DNA from: a virus
DNA: 32,397 nt
Direction: 5' to 3' (one strand)
Virus record (IMG/VR): IMGVR_UViG_3300035523_000149
Coordinates: 1-32,397 of that record
Part shown: piece after piece, positions 7,939 to 16,467 of the stretch
How positions within the stretch are numbered: the stretch's first letter is position 1
Layout of the letters: the number at the start of each line of letters is the position of its first letter
Translations under genes and position numbers: made by a program
The notes under the pieces: generated by a model
What the model was told of the DNA's origin: nothing
Database searches by the model: none
The model's input: only the letters and a program-made list of their open reading frames with translations

Positions 7939-8295
7939 TTACCTCACCACTCGCGCCATCAACTGTGTTGTTGCCATTTCCGCGCTGACGTTCACCTTCG
8001 CGATCTCATACACCTGCCCGTCCACCTTTGCCCGCATGGTCTCGTTCAATCCGTTATACGTTCCCGTCATCAGGATCACGTGCGTTGCGTCCAGGTACTT
8101 CATTTCGTTGGTGCGGATTTCGCTCCCATATCCCGCCGACACCCGGCAGGGGATGCCCGTGTACCGCTCAACCCACGATGGCACGTCCTCGCCCAGACTA
8201 TTTCGGCTGCTGACTGGTTGCATGATGGTGCAAAACTGTGGCAGGAAATCGCGTTCCAGGGATTCCATTAGGCGAGGATGCGCCAACCGGCTCAT
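7939..8295 (-). CDS. Head-tail adaptor/stopper protein
   Basis: The protein has 118 residues and overlaps the connector gene by four bases (ATGA). The pattern FCTIMQPVSSRNSLGEDVPSW, followed by IPCRVSAGYGSEIR and DATHVILMTGTYNGL, fits the SPP1 gp16/lambda FII-type small beta-barrel that attaches to the connector and receives the tail. Its place directly after the connector supports this. The assignment is by recalled family pattern, not by alignment. Confidence 0.78.
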   Translation of the reverse strand: MSRLAHPRLMESLERDFLPQFCTIMQPVSSRNSLGEDVPSWVERYTGIPCRVSAGYGSEIRTNEMKYLDATHVILMTGTYNGLNETMRAKVDGQVYEIAKVNVSAEMATTQLMARVVR

Positions 8296-8672
8296 AACCT
8301 CATGCTCCTGTTCCTGAGGATTTCCCGCGCCGTGAATGCGTTCACATCCAGTTCCGCCACCTCAAACAGTGACCCCGATGCCGCGTCTGCCTGGTCGGCC
8401 TGCTCGCGCAGCGATTTGGCATGTTCCCGCAGGGATCGTGCTGTAGCCGCCCCATCCGTGGATAGATCAAGCGTCCTGATCACCTTCAGCACCATCGTCT
8501 GGTTGCTCGCCATCGTATCCAGTGCCTCTGCCGCCGCCCGCCTCACATCCCCGGCCAGCGTTAGGAACGCCTGTATATCCTCGTCCTGAAAGACTGGATA
8601 TCGCTCATCCTGGTCGCTGATGATCAGCCGCACTTTCCCGACATCCGTTGCCACATCCGCCGTAAAACTCAT
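8292..8672 (-). CDS. Head-tail connector (gp6-like)
   Basis: The protein has 126 residues. VGKVRLIISDQDERYPVFQD followed by a helical LAGDVRRAAAEALDTMASNQ pattern is typical of HK97 gp6/SPP1 gp15-like connectors that sit below the portal. A coiled-coil-like stretch rich in Arg, Glu and Ala (SLREHAKSLREQADQADAAS) lies near residues 80-100. The ATG has GGAGG four bases upstream. It follows the capsid gene by about 50 bases; that gap (8673-8723) contains GC-rich inverted bases flanking GGGATGGGG but no convincing terminator. Confidence 0.82.
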   Translation of the reverse strand: MSFTADVATDVGKVRLIISDQDERYPVFQDEDIQAFLTLAGDVRRAAAEALDTMASNQTMVLKVIRTLDLSTDGAATARSLREHAKSLREQADQADAASGSLFEVAELDVNAFTAREILRNRSMRL

Positions 8673-8723
8673 CCTGCCTCCATCCGGGATGGGGGCACGG
8701 CATTGCCGTGCCCCTCACCGCAC

Positions 8724-9887
8724 TTACACGCCGCTGCCGTTGCTGGCCACCGTCACCTTCGGGTCCATCCTCGCTCCGCCGAACACATGCCGCACCTTGA
8801 ATTCGGTCGTGTCCGTGTCGAAGTCGAACTCTTCCGCCCCGCCGCCCACCCTCACTGCGTTGGGAGCCTTCTGGAAGATTTCTGGTTCCTCATGCCCGCG
8901 CAAATGCCCCAGTTCCAGCGCCGGTCGCCCGTTGTCCGGGTTCCCGAACAGGAACCAGCTTGTGTTCCCGTTGGCTGTCCCCGCCACGATCGGAATATAC
9001 GGATCGACGTTCAGCCGCACCCGGTTCTTCATCCAGTTCAGGGTCGCCACGTTCGTCTTCTTGGTTCCCAGCGCGGCATTGTCGTCCAGCACCAGCTGGG
9101 TCGCGTTCAGGATGTTCAGCGCCGTGATTTCCAGCGCCGGTGGCACCACCAGTTCCACCAGATCAAGCACGATCGGCTCGCCCTCTTCCGATTTCTGTGC
9201 CGCCAGCACGGTGAAGGCGGTCTGAAGCGCGGTAATGCTCAACACGGGGTTGCTTGTAACCTTGTTGGCGTTTCCAACTGTGTAGAGCGAAGCATGCGGC
9301 CCGTTTGCGTCCACGTAGAGCTGGGTCACAAACTTCTGCTCACTGCGCCTCGCGGCCCGTCCCAGGCGCTGTGGGGCGTCGGTCAGGGTTTCCATGTCGT
9401 CGTTGACGATTGCTTCCCAGCTGAAGCCCAGCTTGCGGCCGTACTTCTTCACCGCGTAGGTGTAGGGGCTGTTCTCCACGATTTTGTCGGTCGGATATTC
9501 CCCGTGCTCCGTCACCTCGCCTAGCACCTGGTCGGCTCCGTGTACCCCAAAGCGCTTCACGCTGCGGAAATCCCGCACGGTCCCGATTCTGGTGAAGCTC
9601 TGGAACACAGCGGGTGCCTCGCGATAGCTTGCCAGCACCTGCCGATCCAGGATGTCCCCGAACAGATTCGGGAAATCACTGGTCGTCATTGCTTCCTGAA
9701 GTTGGCGCATTGGGCGTCGCCCCTTCACCACCTCGGCCACGAACTTTGCGGCCTCGGCCAGCTTCTTGGCATAATCCGGGCGGTTGCGCAGCGCGTTATG
9801 CCGCATCCCGGTTCCCTCGGCTCCGAAGAGCTTCTGCGGAGTGGCTTCCTCCGCGCGGATGGTTTCGATCAAATCCAGCAGTTCCAT
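8724..9887 (-). CDS. Major capsid protein (HK97 fold, Mu gpT-like)
   Basis: The protein has 387 residues, preceded by GGGAGGG. After a helical N-terminal arm (residues 1-65, probably trimmed or scaffold-interacting), the core runs DFPNLFGDILDRQVLASYRE, TVRDFRSVKRFGV, YAVKKYGRKLGFSWEAIVND and LGRAARRSEQKFV. This series resembles the Mu gpT-like major capsid family. The late part (NWMKNRVRLNVDPYIPIVAG) matches the A-domain end. It assembles the icosahedral shell with the protease-scaffold product encoded just upstream and the DUF2190-like decoration protein. Confidence 0.9.
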   Translation of the reverse strand: MELLDLIETIRAEEATPQKLFGAEGTGMRHNALRNRPDYAKKLAEAAKFVAEVVKGRRPMRQLQEAMTTSDFPNLFGDILDRQVLASYREAPAVFQSFTRIGTVRDFRSVKRFGVHGADQVLGEVTEHGEYPTDKIVENSPYTYAVKKYGRKLGFSWEAIVNDDMETLTDAPQRLGRAARRSEQKFVTQLYVDANGPHASLYTVGNANKVTSNPVLSITALQTAFTVLAAQKSEEGEPIVLDLVELVVPPALEITALNILNATQLVLDDNAALGTKKTNVATLNWMKNRVRLNVDPYIPIVAGTANGNTSWFLFGNPDNGRPALELGHLRGHEEPEIFQKAPNAVRVGGGAEEFDFDTDTTEFKVRHVFGGARMDPKVTVASNGSGV

Positions 9888-9905
9888 TTCATTCCCTCCC
9901 CTGGC

Positions 9906-10262
9906 CTATGCCAGCATAACGTTGATGGTATCGGTGGCGCCTGCGTTGATGACTTCCATCGCATACCCAAAAACCCGGCCGGTGTTCTTCTTGCTGATCT
10001 TGGGAGTGTCAGCGTCCACATAGTAGAGCTTGTCACCCAGAGCCACAGCCGAGTTGCCAACCCCGTCCACGCCCTTCACCGACAGGTCGTAAACATGACC
10101 CGCCTCGAAATCCACGGTCGTCAGACCGTCAGCCCGCTCGGCGATCAGTGCCACTCCGCACTTCTCGCCGAACCGCACCGGGTCCCCGCTCGCCGGTGTG
10201 GCCGGGTCGCTGCAAATCACTGCCAGACCCTCAGCGCCGTTGTAAATCAGGTTTGTTGCCAT
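9906..10262 (-). CDS. Capsid decoration/cement protein (DUF2190-like)
   Basis: The protein has 118 residues, preceded by AGGAGG. ASGDPVRFGEKCGVALIAE, then VDFEAGHVYDLSVKG and ALGDKLYYVDADTPKISKK, is the characteristic pattern of the DUF2190 family. Members are often mislabelled as recombinases in databases but are small beta-barrel capsid cement proteins encoded beside the major capsid gene. The place between protease-scaffold and capsid genes agrees. A protruding or three-fold cement role is inferred from the family. Confidence 0.85.
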   Translation of the reverse strand: MATNLIYNGAEGLAVICSDPATPASGDPVRFGEKCGVALIAERADGLTTVDFEAGHVYDLSVKGVDGVGNSAVALGDKLYYVDADTPKISKKNTGRVFGYAMEVINAGATDTINVMLA

Positions 10263-10278
10263 TGCTCATCCTCCTTGC

Positions 10279-11724
10279 CTAAATGCGGCCCTGAGCGGCG
10301 TTCTTTGCGCCCTTTTCGCTCAGACCCAAAATCCGAAAAGACTCCACCAGCGATTTCTCCGCCTCTTCTGCGTCGATTACCTCTGTCTGGTCTTCATCGC
10401 TTGCCCCCATCCCGCTGATCCGGCCTAGCCCGGCCGCCTCGCTCAGGTACTTCACCTCGGCCTTCACCGCCTCGTCGATCTGGGTCTTGAACGCCTCTTT
10501 GTCCAGCGCTCCATCCTTGACCGGTGCAACCTTCACCAGCCCTTCGACAAGGCGTGCCTTGGTTGCGGCATGCAAACTGACCTTCGCCAGCGCAGCGTTT
10601 ACCTGGTCGCCTGCCTCGCGCAGTAGGGCAGCTTCCTTCATCCGAGCGGCCTCCGCCTTTGCCTCGTCCAGTTGTTTCTGGAGCCCGGCGTTGGCTTCCT
10701 GCAATTCCTTTTCTCCCATCTCTGCCTCCTGAATAGGTTTGTGTTCCACACCGGCTCCTTGTCCAGTTGTGGTGATTTTCTTATCGGCTCCATACTTCGC
10801 CGCCTCGAACATTGTGATTATCTCCCCCCCGGCCCCTGCCGCCGTCACGTAATCCACGCTCCTCCCGGCGCTCAACTCCGTGATGATTGGCCCGCTCTTT
10901 CCCTCCACCTCGCCCGCCTGGGCCTTCCCCATCGCCCGGATGCTCAATCCGATATGCGGTGCCAGCGCTTCCACCTTGTCCGCATAGAACGGCATCACCT
11001 TCGCATCCGCATAAAGCCCCGCGCCTGCTGGGCCGCTTGGGTTCCAGCGGGCATCGCTGGTCAGCACACCCGCCAGCGAGTTCAAATCGCGTTCAGGCCT
11101 CTGCGCCTCTTCCTGCTGGGTTGGATGGTTCCAGTACATGTGCATCCCCTTTGTGAAGACTTTTGGGCCATCCCGTTCCAACACCTCAGCCGGGTAATAC
11201 CCTGAGCTACCCCACCCCGGCTGGATGATCTTCACCGGGATCGTCCCATCCCGCCGCACAACCGACTCCACCAGCGCTGTCGCATCCCCCATGAATTCTT
11301 CGGCCTCGCTCGCTGCTAACGTCTCTTCCGGATAATCAAACGGCCTGCGCTTGAACATTCCCGGCGCATCCGCCATTAGCGCGCCTCTGAAAGTTGCCAG
11401 GCACAGTTCCACCGCGCCCAACGCCCCGCCATACTCCTCTTCCGTGATGTATCCCTCCCCAAAGCGATAATCGACGGAACTTACCATTGAAGAGTGCATC
11501 ATTGCGCACATGGCATCGCCCATGTTCGCCCCGCTCTCATTCGTGGTCTCCGTCTCCGCTTCGAGGTCTTTCCACGTTTTTGCCAGCGCTGCCTGCAATT
11601 CCTCCACCGCCTTCCGGATATTCTCTGGCAGCGTCTTTTCCGCCAGCAGCCCCTTCAATGCTTTTGCCGCCCCCCTCGCTCGAGCCTTGATTGTTGCCGC
11701 CTCATCCATTTTTTTTACAGTCAT
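10279..11724 (-). CDS. Capsid maturation protease with C-terminal scaffold
   Basis: The start is placed at the second ATG of ATGATGA (11724, TGATG overlap with the upstream stop); the ATG at 11727 is nearly as good, and the longer reading to 11763 ignores the strong GGAGG. The product is about 481 residues. The central domain has PVKIIQPGWGSSGYYPAEVL, MHMYWNHPT (probable catalytic His) and PHIGLSIRAMG (probable catalytic Ser), the layout of phage prohead proteases. The C-terminal third (ELQEANAGLQKQLDEAKAEA) is a coiled coil typical of a fused scaffold. It should build the procapsid, cut capsid N-termini and degrade itself. Catalytic residues are inferred from pattern. Confidence 0.83.
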   Translation of the reverse strand: MTVKKMDEAATIKARARGAAKALKGLLAEKTLPENIRKAVEELQAALAKTWKDLEAETETTNESGANMGDAMCAMMHSSMVSSVDYRFGEGYITEEEYGGALGAVELCLATFRGALMADAPGMFKRRPFDYPEETLAASEAEEFMGDATALVESVVRRDGTIPVKIIQPGWGSSGYYPAEVLERDGPKVFTKGMHMYWNHPTQQEEAQRPERDLNSLAGVLTSDARWNPSGPAGAGLYADAKVMPFYADKVEALAPHIGLSIRAMGKAQAGEVEGKSGPIITELSAGRSVDYVTAAGAGGEIITMFEAAKYGADKKITTTGQGAGVEHKPIQEAEMGEKELQEANAGLQKQLDEAKAEAARMKEAALLREAGDQVNAALAKVSLHAATKARLVEGLVKVAPVKDGALDKEAFKTQIDEAVKAEVKYLSEAAGLGRISGMGASDEDQTEVIDAEEAEKSLVESFRILGLSEKGAKNAAQGRI

Positions 11725-12581
11725 CATGCCTCCTTCAACCTTGTCAATAAATCGCACCTGCACCCCGGAAACCTCAACGGCCTCTGGTGTCCGCTCGGGA
11801 ACTCCTCATCCAGCCCGATCCAACCCGCCGCCTCGTTCTCCAGACATCCCTCGCTCACCTTGTCGTCCCCCACCGTGCTCCAGCTCTTCTCCATCAGTAA
11901 TCCGGCATCCTGCAAGTCCCTCGCCATGATCAGGTTCCCCTCAGCGTAGGCGTTACCCATCTCTGTCACCGCGATTAGATGTGCCCGGCTGTCGATGTGC
12001 GCCTGCGGCCTGCCTACCGCGAATTCCTCAAACCGCTCGATGATGGCCTCTGCCACCTGCTTGTAAGACCACCCCTCCCCGATTGCATCCGCCAGCAGCG
12101 TGTGCAGATATTCCCTGGTCGTCTCATTGATCTCCTTCACCAGCTTCGCGCCGTAGTTGTCCAGGTATTTTTTCGCCCGCGGGTTCTTCAGCCTGAAGTT
12201 GATGTTCACTCCCAGCTCTGCCGCCATCGCCTTCGCGCCGATTTCCAGTGCCGCTGTGACCGTCTTCTCTATCGGCTTGATGAAATCATCCTCTGTCTCG
12301 TCTACTACCTCGTACCACAGCACTTCCCAATCTCTGGCGGTCATCACCTCTGTCAATGGTTTCTCCAACTTTGCCGCCAGCGCCAGGAATGGATTGCTCT
12401 CTGCCACTGGGAATTTCTCGGCGATTTTCCTCAGTTTCCTTACGAATAGCCCCCCCTGCCACCTGAACGCTTTTCTCATCGCCAGCGCCAGTGGACTTAC
12501 CAGCCTCTCGGCATCTTTCCGCCTGGCGCCTCGCTTTACAGCTTCCGCCAGTCCCAGGATCGCCACGTCGATCTCATCCAT
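11724..12581 (-). CDS. Mu F-like head morphogenesis protein
   Basis: The protein has 285 residues. The C-terminal portion contains the Mu F/SPP1 gp7 signature: a helix with AHLIAVTEMGNAYAEGNL, then WSTVGDDKVSEGC, and a terminal cluster FPGCRCDLLTRL with conserved Cys and nearby His (SGHQRPLRF). The N-terminal half is helical. These minor head proteins bind the portal and enter the procapsid in small numbers. The gene overlaps the portal stop by eight bases and is coupled to the protease start by TGATG. Confidence 0.85.
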   Translation of the reverse strand: MDEIDVAILGLAEAVKRGARRKDAERLVSPLALAMRKAFRWQGGLFVRKLRKIAEKFPVAESNPFLALAAKLEKPLTEVMTARDWEVLWYEVVDETEDDFIKPIEKTVTAALEIGAKAMAAELGVNINFRLKNPRAKKYLDNYGAKLVKEINETTREYLHTLLADAIGEGWSYKQVAEAIIERFEEFAVGRPQAHIDSRAHLIAVTEMGNAYAEGNLIMARDLQDAGLLMEKSWSTVGDDKVSEGCLENEAAGWIGLDEEFPSGHQRPLRFPGCRCDLLTRLKEA

Positions 12582-14193
12582 TCACGCCTCTTGAAATTGC
12601 TTCCTTCAGTTTTGCAAATGCCGCCGCCACCCTCGTGACACTGCTCGCCTCATCTGCGACGCTCGCCGTTTCGTCCGGGAACAACTGCGTCATGATTTCA
12701 TCCACGTCATCTTCCGCCAGCGCGTTCAGGATCATCCTTGTCGCGGTGGGTTCGTCCAGTAGTGTGATTTGCTGCCCGTTCAGCGTCAAAGCTGTCACCA
12801 CCGCCTGCACCGCCGCCTGTACGTCATGTTCCAGGATGGGCGGAAAGTCCAGGTCGAGCGATGGCTTTACGCCTTTGTTCCATATCAATCTCTCGTCTCC
12901 GTCCTCGTCCTTCTCGATGCTCCCTAGTTCTTTGAGTGGTCCGTCCACTGCTTTTACCGCCCAGAACAACACGTAACCGATGATGTCCCTCAGCACATCC
13001 ACCCAGAATGTCTGTCGTTCCTTCATCATCAGCTCGGTTGGTCTGTCCATGGTTTTCGCCGTTGCCAGCGTTCCCACGCTCACATCTCCAAAATACGTCT
13101 CCGGCAGGCCTGCGCTAGCCGCCACCATCAGCAGCATCCGGCGACCGTCCTCCGCCGCCACATTCGCCCCCCTCAGCTGCATCGGTTGCATGTCCACGCC
13201 TTCCCCGCCGATGAACGTTGACCCGGTCGCCGGTGCCGGGTTTGTCTCTGTTCCCGTCCCGGCGTTTCCCAGTGTGCTGTTCAGCTTCAGCTTCGCCGCT
13301 GCCACTCCCTTGGCCCCGCCCTTGGTCGTTAGCCGCCACGCGAACCGGCTGTAACTGCGTGTCAGGCTCGCCCAGTCTTCCAGGAATTCCTTGTAAGCCC
13401 GCGCCCAATCGATGCTCGCATAGATTTCACTTACACCGAACTTCCACCCGCTGAATCCGCCTGTCTTCACGTGGTATACCGGGCTGTTCCACATCACTGG
13501 CCAGTTGCCGATCTTTTCTGGTTGAGTATCCGGGTTCAACTCCCAGTCCGGATAATATGCCGTCTTGTTGACCTTGTTCATCCTCCCGCTTGCCGGGTTC
13601 AGCTTGGATTCCCTCCATGACCGTTTGTAAAACCACGGGCTTTTCGCGTCCTCCGGGTTGCAGATGATCTCTGCGATCTCTCCTTCCGGGATTGTCCGTA
13701 TCCGCACCCGCCCGTCCGATGGTCTCGGGAAAAACACAAAGAACAGGTTCCCGCTCACCTCCAGGTCGATCTCCTTCAAGAACCGCGCCCTGTGACCGGT
13801 CAACTCCGCCCGGTTCTTCTTGTCGTCCCAAAAATCCTGCAACACCTGGTTGATCTCCGTGTGCTTCGCCCTCACCGTGATTCCCTGCGCCCACACATAC
13901 AGCGCTTTCACCAGCACGCTTCGCTTCACCAGTGGGTTCTTCATGTACATCATCCGCGCCAGTTCGGTGATCTTCCTCAGACCTTCCCGGCTGAATTCGT
14001 TGTTCCCTTCGCTGGTCAGTCGCATCCAGTTCACATCCTCCAGCGCCAGTTCCAGGTCGGCCACGCTCTCCTGCATCAGTTCCAGGCTCGCGTCCCTTTG
14101 TTGCACCTGTTCCTGCAAAACGCTGATTTCACCGCGCAGCTCGTCCCTGCCGGTCAACCACTCGCCGATCCTGCCCATCCATCCGTTTGCCAT
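12574..14193 (-). CDS. Portal protein
   Basis: The protein has 539 residues, with GAGGAG six bases before the ATG. It starts with a coiled coil (residues about 18-50). The core includes MYMKNPLVKRSVLVKALYVW, DLEVSGNLFFVFFPRPSDGR, a CNPEDAKSPWFYKRSW wing region, and the stem/clip region ending in the crown helix near TATRMILNALAEDDVDEIM. It forms the dodecameric ring at the capsid vertex through which DNA is packaged by the terminase encoded immediately upstream. Order (TerS, TerL, portal, Mu F-like) and length agree with siphovirus portals. Confidence 0.92.
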   Translation of the reverse strand: MANGWMGRIGEWLTGRDELRGEISVLQEQVQQRDASLELMQESVADLELALEDVNWMRLTSEGNNEFSREGLRKITELARMMYMKNPLVKRSVLVKALYVWAQGITVRAKHTEINQVLQDFWDDKKNRAELTGHRARFLKEIDLEVSGNLFFVFFPRPSDGRVRIRTIPEGEIAEIICNPEDAKSPWFYKRSWRESKLNPASGRMNKVNKTAYYPDWELNPDTQPEKIGNWPVMWNSPVYHVKTGGFSGWKFGVSEIYASIDWARAYKEFLEDWASLTRSYSRFAWRLTTKGGAKGVAAAKLKLNSTLGNAGTGTETNPAPATGSTFIGGEGVDMQPMQLRGANVAAEDGRRMLLMVAASAGLPETYFGDVSVGTLATAKTMDRPTELMMKERQTFWVDVLRDIIGYVLFWAVKAVDGPLKELGSIEKDEDGDERLIWNKGVKPSLDLDFPPILEHDVQAAVQAVVTALTLNGQQITLLDEPTATRMILNALAEDDVDEIMTQLFPDETASVADEASSVTRVAAAFAKLKEAISRGVNG

Positions 14194-14203
14194 CCGCTTC
14201 TCC

Positions 14204-15835
14204 TCAAACCGGGCTGATCCTCACCCGCTCCTCGTACACCACCACATCGTCCAACTCTTCCCTCTCCCTGATCGCTTCCTGAATTTCCAGTAGCTTGTTG
14301 CATCCTGAAGATGCCGTGTCCACCTGGTCGTCATTGCGTCCTGCCGGGAACGCTACGCACTCCTCGATGAACGCCTGGTTCCATGCCCCCCTCACCAGTC
14401 GCACCTTCCCGCTCTGTGCCTTGCTAGCCAGCGGCCCTGCCCGCACCGTCTTGTCTCCGCTCACCGTTTCGAAGTCCCCATGCAGCCCTCTGTCTGCCAG
14501 CTGGCTGTTGGTGGCGAACGCCGAGTCCAACCCTGCGCTTCCTGGGTCTTGCTGGTGCCAGATTTTGAAAGGCCCGTGCGCCGTGTAATCCTCCACGCCG
14601 ATTTGCCCCATCATCTGGTCCCGTTCCCCTGGCGCCATCTGTCCTCGCGCCATGTGCTCAATGTAAATATTTCCGTCCTCGCCCAGGCTCATCAGTGCCC
14701 CGGCCGTAAAGTCGCCGCTTTTCGAAGCTGCCTTGTCCCAGAACCGCACTCTGGCCACCAGCCGTTCCCCGTTCTGGTAAGTCCTCGCCATGACCTTCTG
14801 CCCCGGCCCGCTGTCCACCACTGTGAACCACTCCCGCTTGAAGAACCCGCCCTCCCGCGAGTATGGGTTCTGCTGGTATTGGCTCTCAAACTCGTACATA
14901 TCGATGTTGGCCTTTTTCGCCTCCAGCCATTCCGCGCTGAACCTGTCCGGCCACAGAGCTTCGCCCGGCTTCCTGCCCATCGGGTCTTCCAGCGGCATAT
15001 AAATTCCATCCAGCATCAACTGCCGTTGCTCCTCCGCTGTTGCTGGGTAGTTGTCCTGTGCGATTGCTGGCAGAAACACCACCTCCCACTGGTCTGCCCT
15101 GCCGTCCTGCGCCATCCTGCGGATCAACCGCCCCGCCAGGTCGTCCGGGTGCCACCGCGTGTGGAACACCACGATTGCCCCGTGTGCCTCCAGACGGTTG
15201 TATGCCACCGACCGGTACCACTCATCCACGTCGTCCCGTCTGCCCTGGCTCTCCGCTTCCTGGCGTCCCTTCAGCGGATCGTCCACCACCAGCAGCGTTG
15301 CCCCCATGCCGGTGATTGACCCGCCGATGCCAGCCGCGATTACCCCGCCCCTGTGCGGCTGTGCCAGGTCCCAGGTCGCCACGCTCCGGCTGTCCGCGCT
15401 CAGGATTACCGGCGCTTCCAGGCTGCTCCTTGCCCCGAACACCCCCTGATACCTGTCGCCGATCACCAGCTCGCGCATTTGTCTGCTGTTTCTGCTCGCC
15501 AGGTCTGCTGAATAGGATGTCAGGATCACCCGGCTGTCGGGAGCCCTTCCCAACAGCCACGCCGGAAACTTGATGCTTGCCTGTTCGGTTTTCCCATGTC
15601 GTGGCGGCATCAGGATCATCAACCGGTTGATCCCTTCTTTCCCTCCGCTTTCGATGAACCTCGCCACCTTTTCTAGCTTTGCTGCCACGTGCTTGGCATG
15701 CGGCACTGCCAGGAACTTTGGATCGACATACCGGCAAAAGTCCAGGAAACGCAATTTCGCCAGCTCGCGCCGTGCCAGTTCCTGCCGCGCCTGCTTTGGC
15801 GATACCCTCGTCCTGGTGGATCCGTCAGTGCTCAT
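14204..15835 (-). CDS. Terminase large subunit
   Basis: This is the packaging motor, 543 residues. Walker A is PPRHGKTE (77-84), Walker B is LLVVDDP (181-187), and the coupling motif lies in FHTRWHPDDLAG (224-235). The C-terminal nuclease domain begins at VRFWDKAASKSGDFTAG with the first acidic residue of the RNase H-like site. The start overlaps the small-subunit stop by ATGA. It pumps DNA through the portal using ATP and cuts concatemers. Length and domain order are complete. Confidence 0.95.
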   Translation of the reverse strand: MSTDGSTRTRVSPKQARQELARRELAKLRFLDFCRYVDPKFLAVPHAKHVAAKLEKVARFIESGGKEGINRLMILMPPRHGKTEQASIKFPAWLLGRAPDSRVILTSYSADLASRNSRQMRELVIGDRYQGVFGARSSLEAPVILSADSRSVATWDLAQPHRGGVIAAGIGGSITGMGATLLVVDDPLKGRQEAESQGRRDDVDEWYRSVAYNRLEAHGAIVVFHTRWHPDDLAGRLIRRMAQDGRADQWEVVFLPAIAQDNYPATAEEQRQLMLDGIYMPLEDPMGRKPGEALWPDRFSAEWLEAKKANIDMYEFESQYQQNPYSREGGFFKREWFTVVDSGPGQKVMARTYQNGERLVARVRFWDKAASKSGDFTAGALMSLGEDGNIYIEHMARGQMAPGERDQMMGQIGVEDYTAHGPFKIWHQQDPGSAGLDSAFATNSQLADRGLHGDFETVSGDKTVRAGPLASKAQSGKVRLVRGAWNQAFIEECVAFPAGRNDDQVDTASSGCNKLLEIQEAIREREELDDVVVYEERVRISPV

Positions 15836-16464
15836 CCTTCGCCGTCCTCCTCGTCCTCATACCCGGCTAATGCTTCCAGCTCCTCCACGCTCTTCGTCTC
15901 TGCCCCTGCTCCCGCCTTCCGTTTCAGCAGGGCTTCCAGTTCGCTCTTCGGCACGTAATCTCCGCGCATCTCCAGTTTTAGCTTCAGATGATTGAAGAAT
16001 TTGTAATCCTCTCCCGCCTTCGCCGCGCCTTCCTCCAGCGCCGCGAAATCGTCCGCTCGGCTGTCCCACAATGGTGCGCTCTGCAACAACCCGATCACCG
16101 TGTCGATCTCCGGGTTGCGCTTCCGCCAGGTCGAGATCACCCTGTCGCTCGTCAGCCCCAGGTATTTCTTTGCCAGCTCGTCCTGCGTCTTTGGGCTTCG
16201 GTCGATCCTCGGCGAGCTTGCCCATGCAATGAACGTTGCCTGCCGCCACGGCCATCCGCCATCGATCAACCGGAACACATCATCCAGCCATCCTGGAGCG
16301 CCGGTTTCACCGCGCAGCCCTTCCAACGCGTGTCGCGCCACTGCGCTCCTTCGCGCCGCCTCCTCCGGAGAAACGCCCTCAAACTCCACCTCTGGCAGGT
16401 CGAGTTCAAAGGCCTTCTGCTGGTATTGCGCTTCCAATGTGTAATCCGGTTTATTGATCGGCAT
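15832..16464 (-). CDS. Terminase small subunit (late-operon copy)
   Basis: The protein has 210 residues, with GAAGGA six bases ahead of the ATG. A DNA-binding helix-turn-helix is likely at TQDELAKKYLGLTSDRVIST (about 108-127), followed by WRKRNPEIDTVIG. The middle helices would make the oligomer core and the acidic C-terminus (GYEDEEDGEG) could contact the large subunit. Its stop overlaps the large-subunit start. A clear paralogue lies at 23921-24532 sharing GGWPW, ISTWRKRNP and MRGDY/MGDYIP. The assignment depends on the partner gene and HTH pattern. Confidence 0.78.
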   Translation of the reverse strand: MPINKPDYTLEAQYQQKAFELDLPEVEFEGVSPEEAARRSAVARHALEGLRGETGAPGWLDDVFRLIDGGWPWRQATFIAWASSPRIDRSPKTQDELAKKYLGLTSDRVISTWRKRNPEIDTVIGLLQSAPLWDSRADDFAALEEGAAKAGEDYKFFNHLKLKLEMRGDYVPKSELEALLKRKAGAGAETKSVEELEALAGYEDEEDGEG

Positions 16465-16467
16465 TCT

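Noticed and set aside
8703-10418. Two long plus-strand ORFs antisense to the capsid and decoration genes
   Set aside because: The minus strand holds clearly recognisable capsid and DUF2190-like genes with ribosome sites; the plus-strand frames are compositional shadows.
14480-15319. Plus-strand ORF of 279 codons opposite the large terminase
   Set aside because: Shadow frame of a well-identified terminase gene with Walker motifs on the minus strand.
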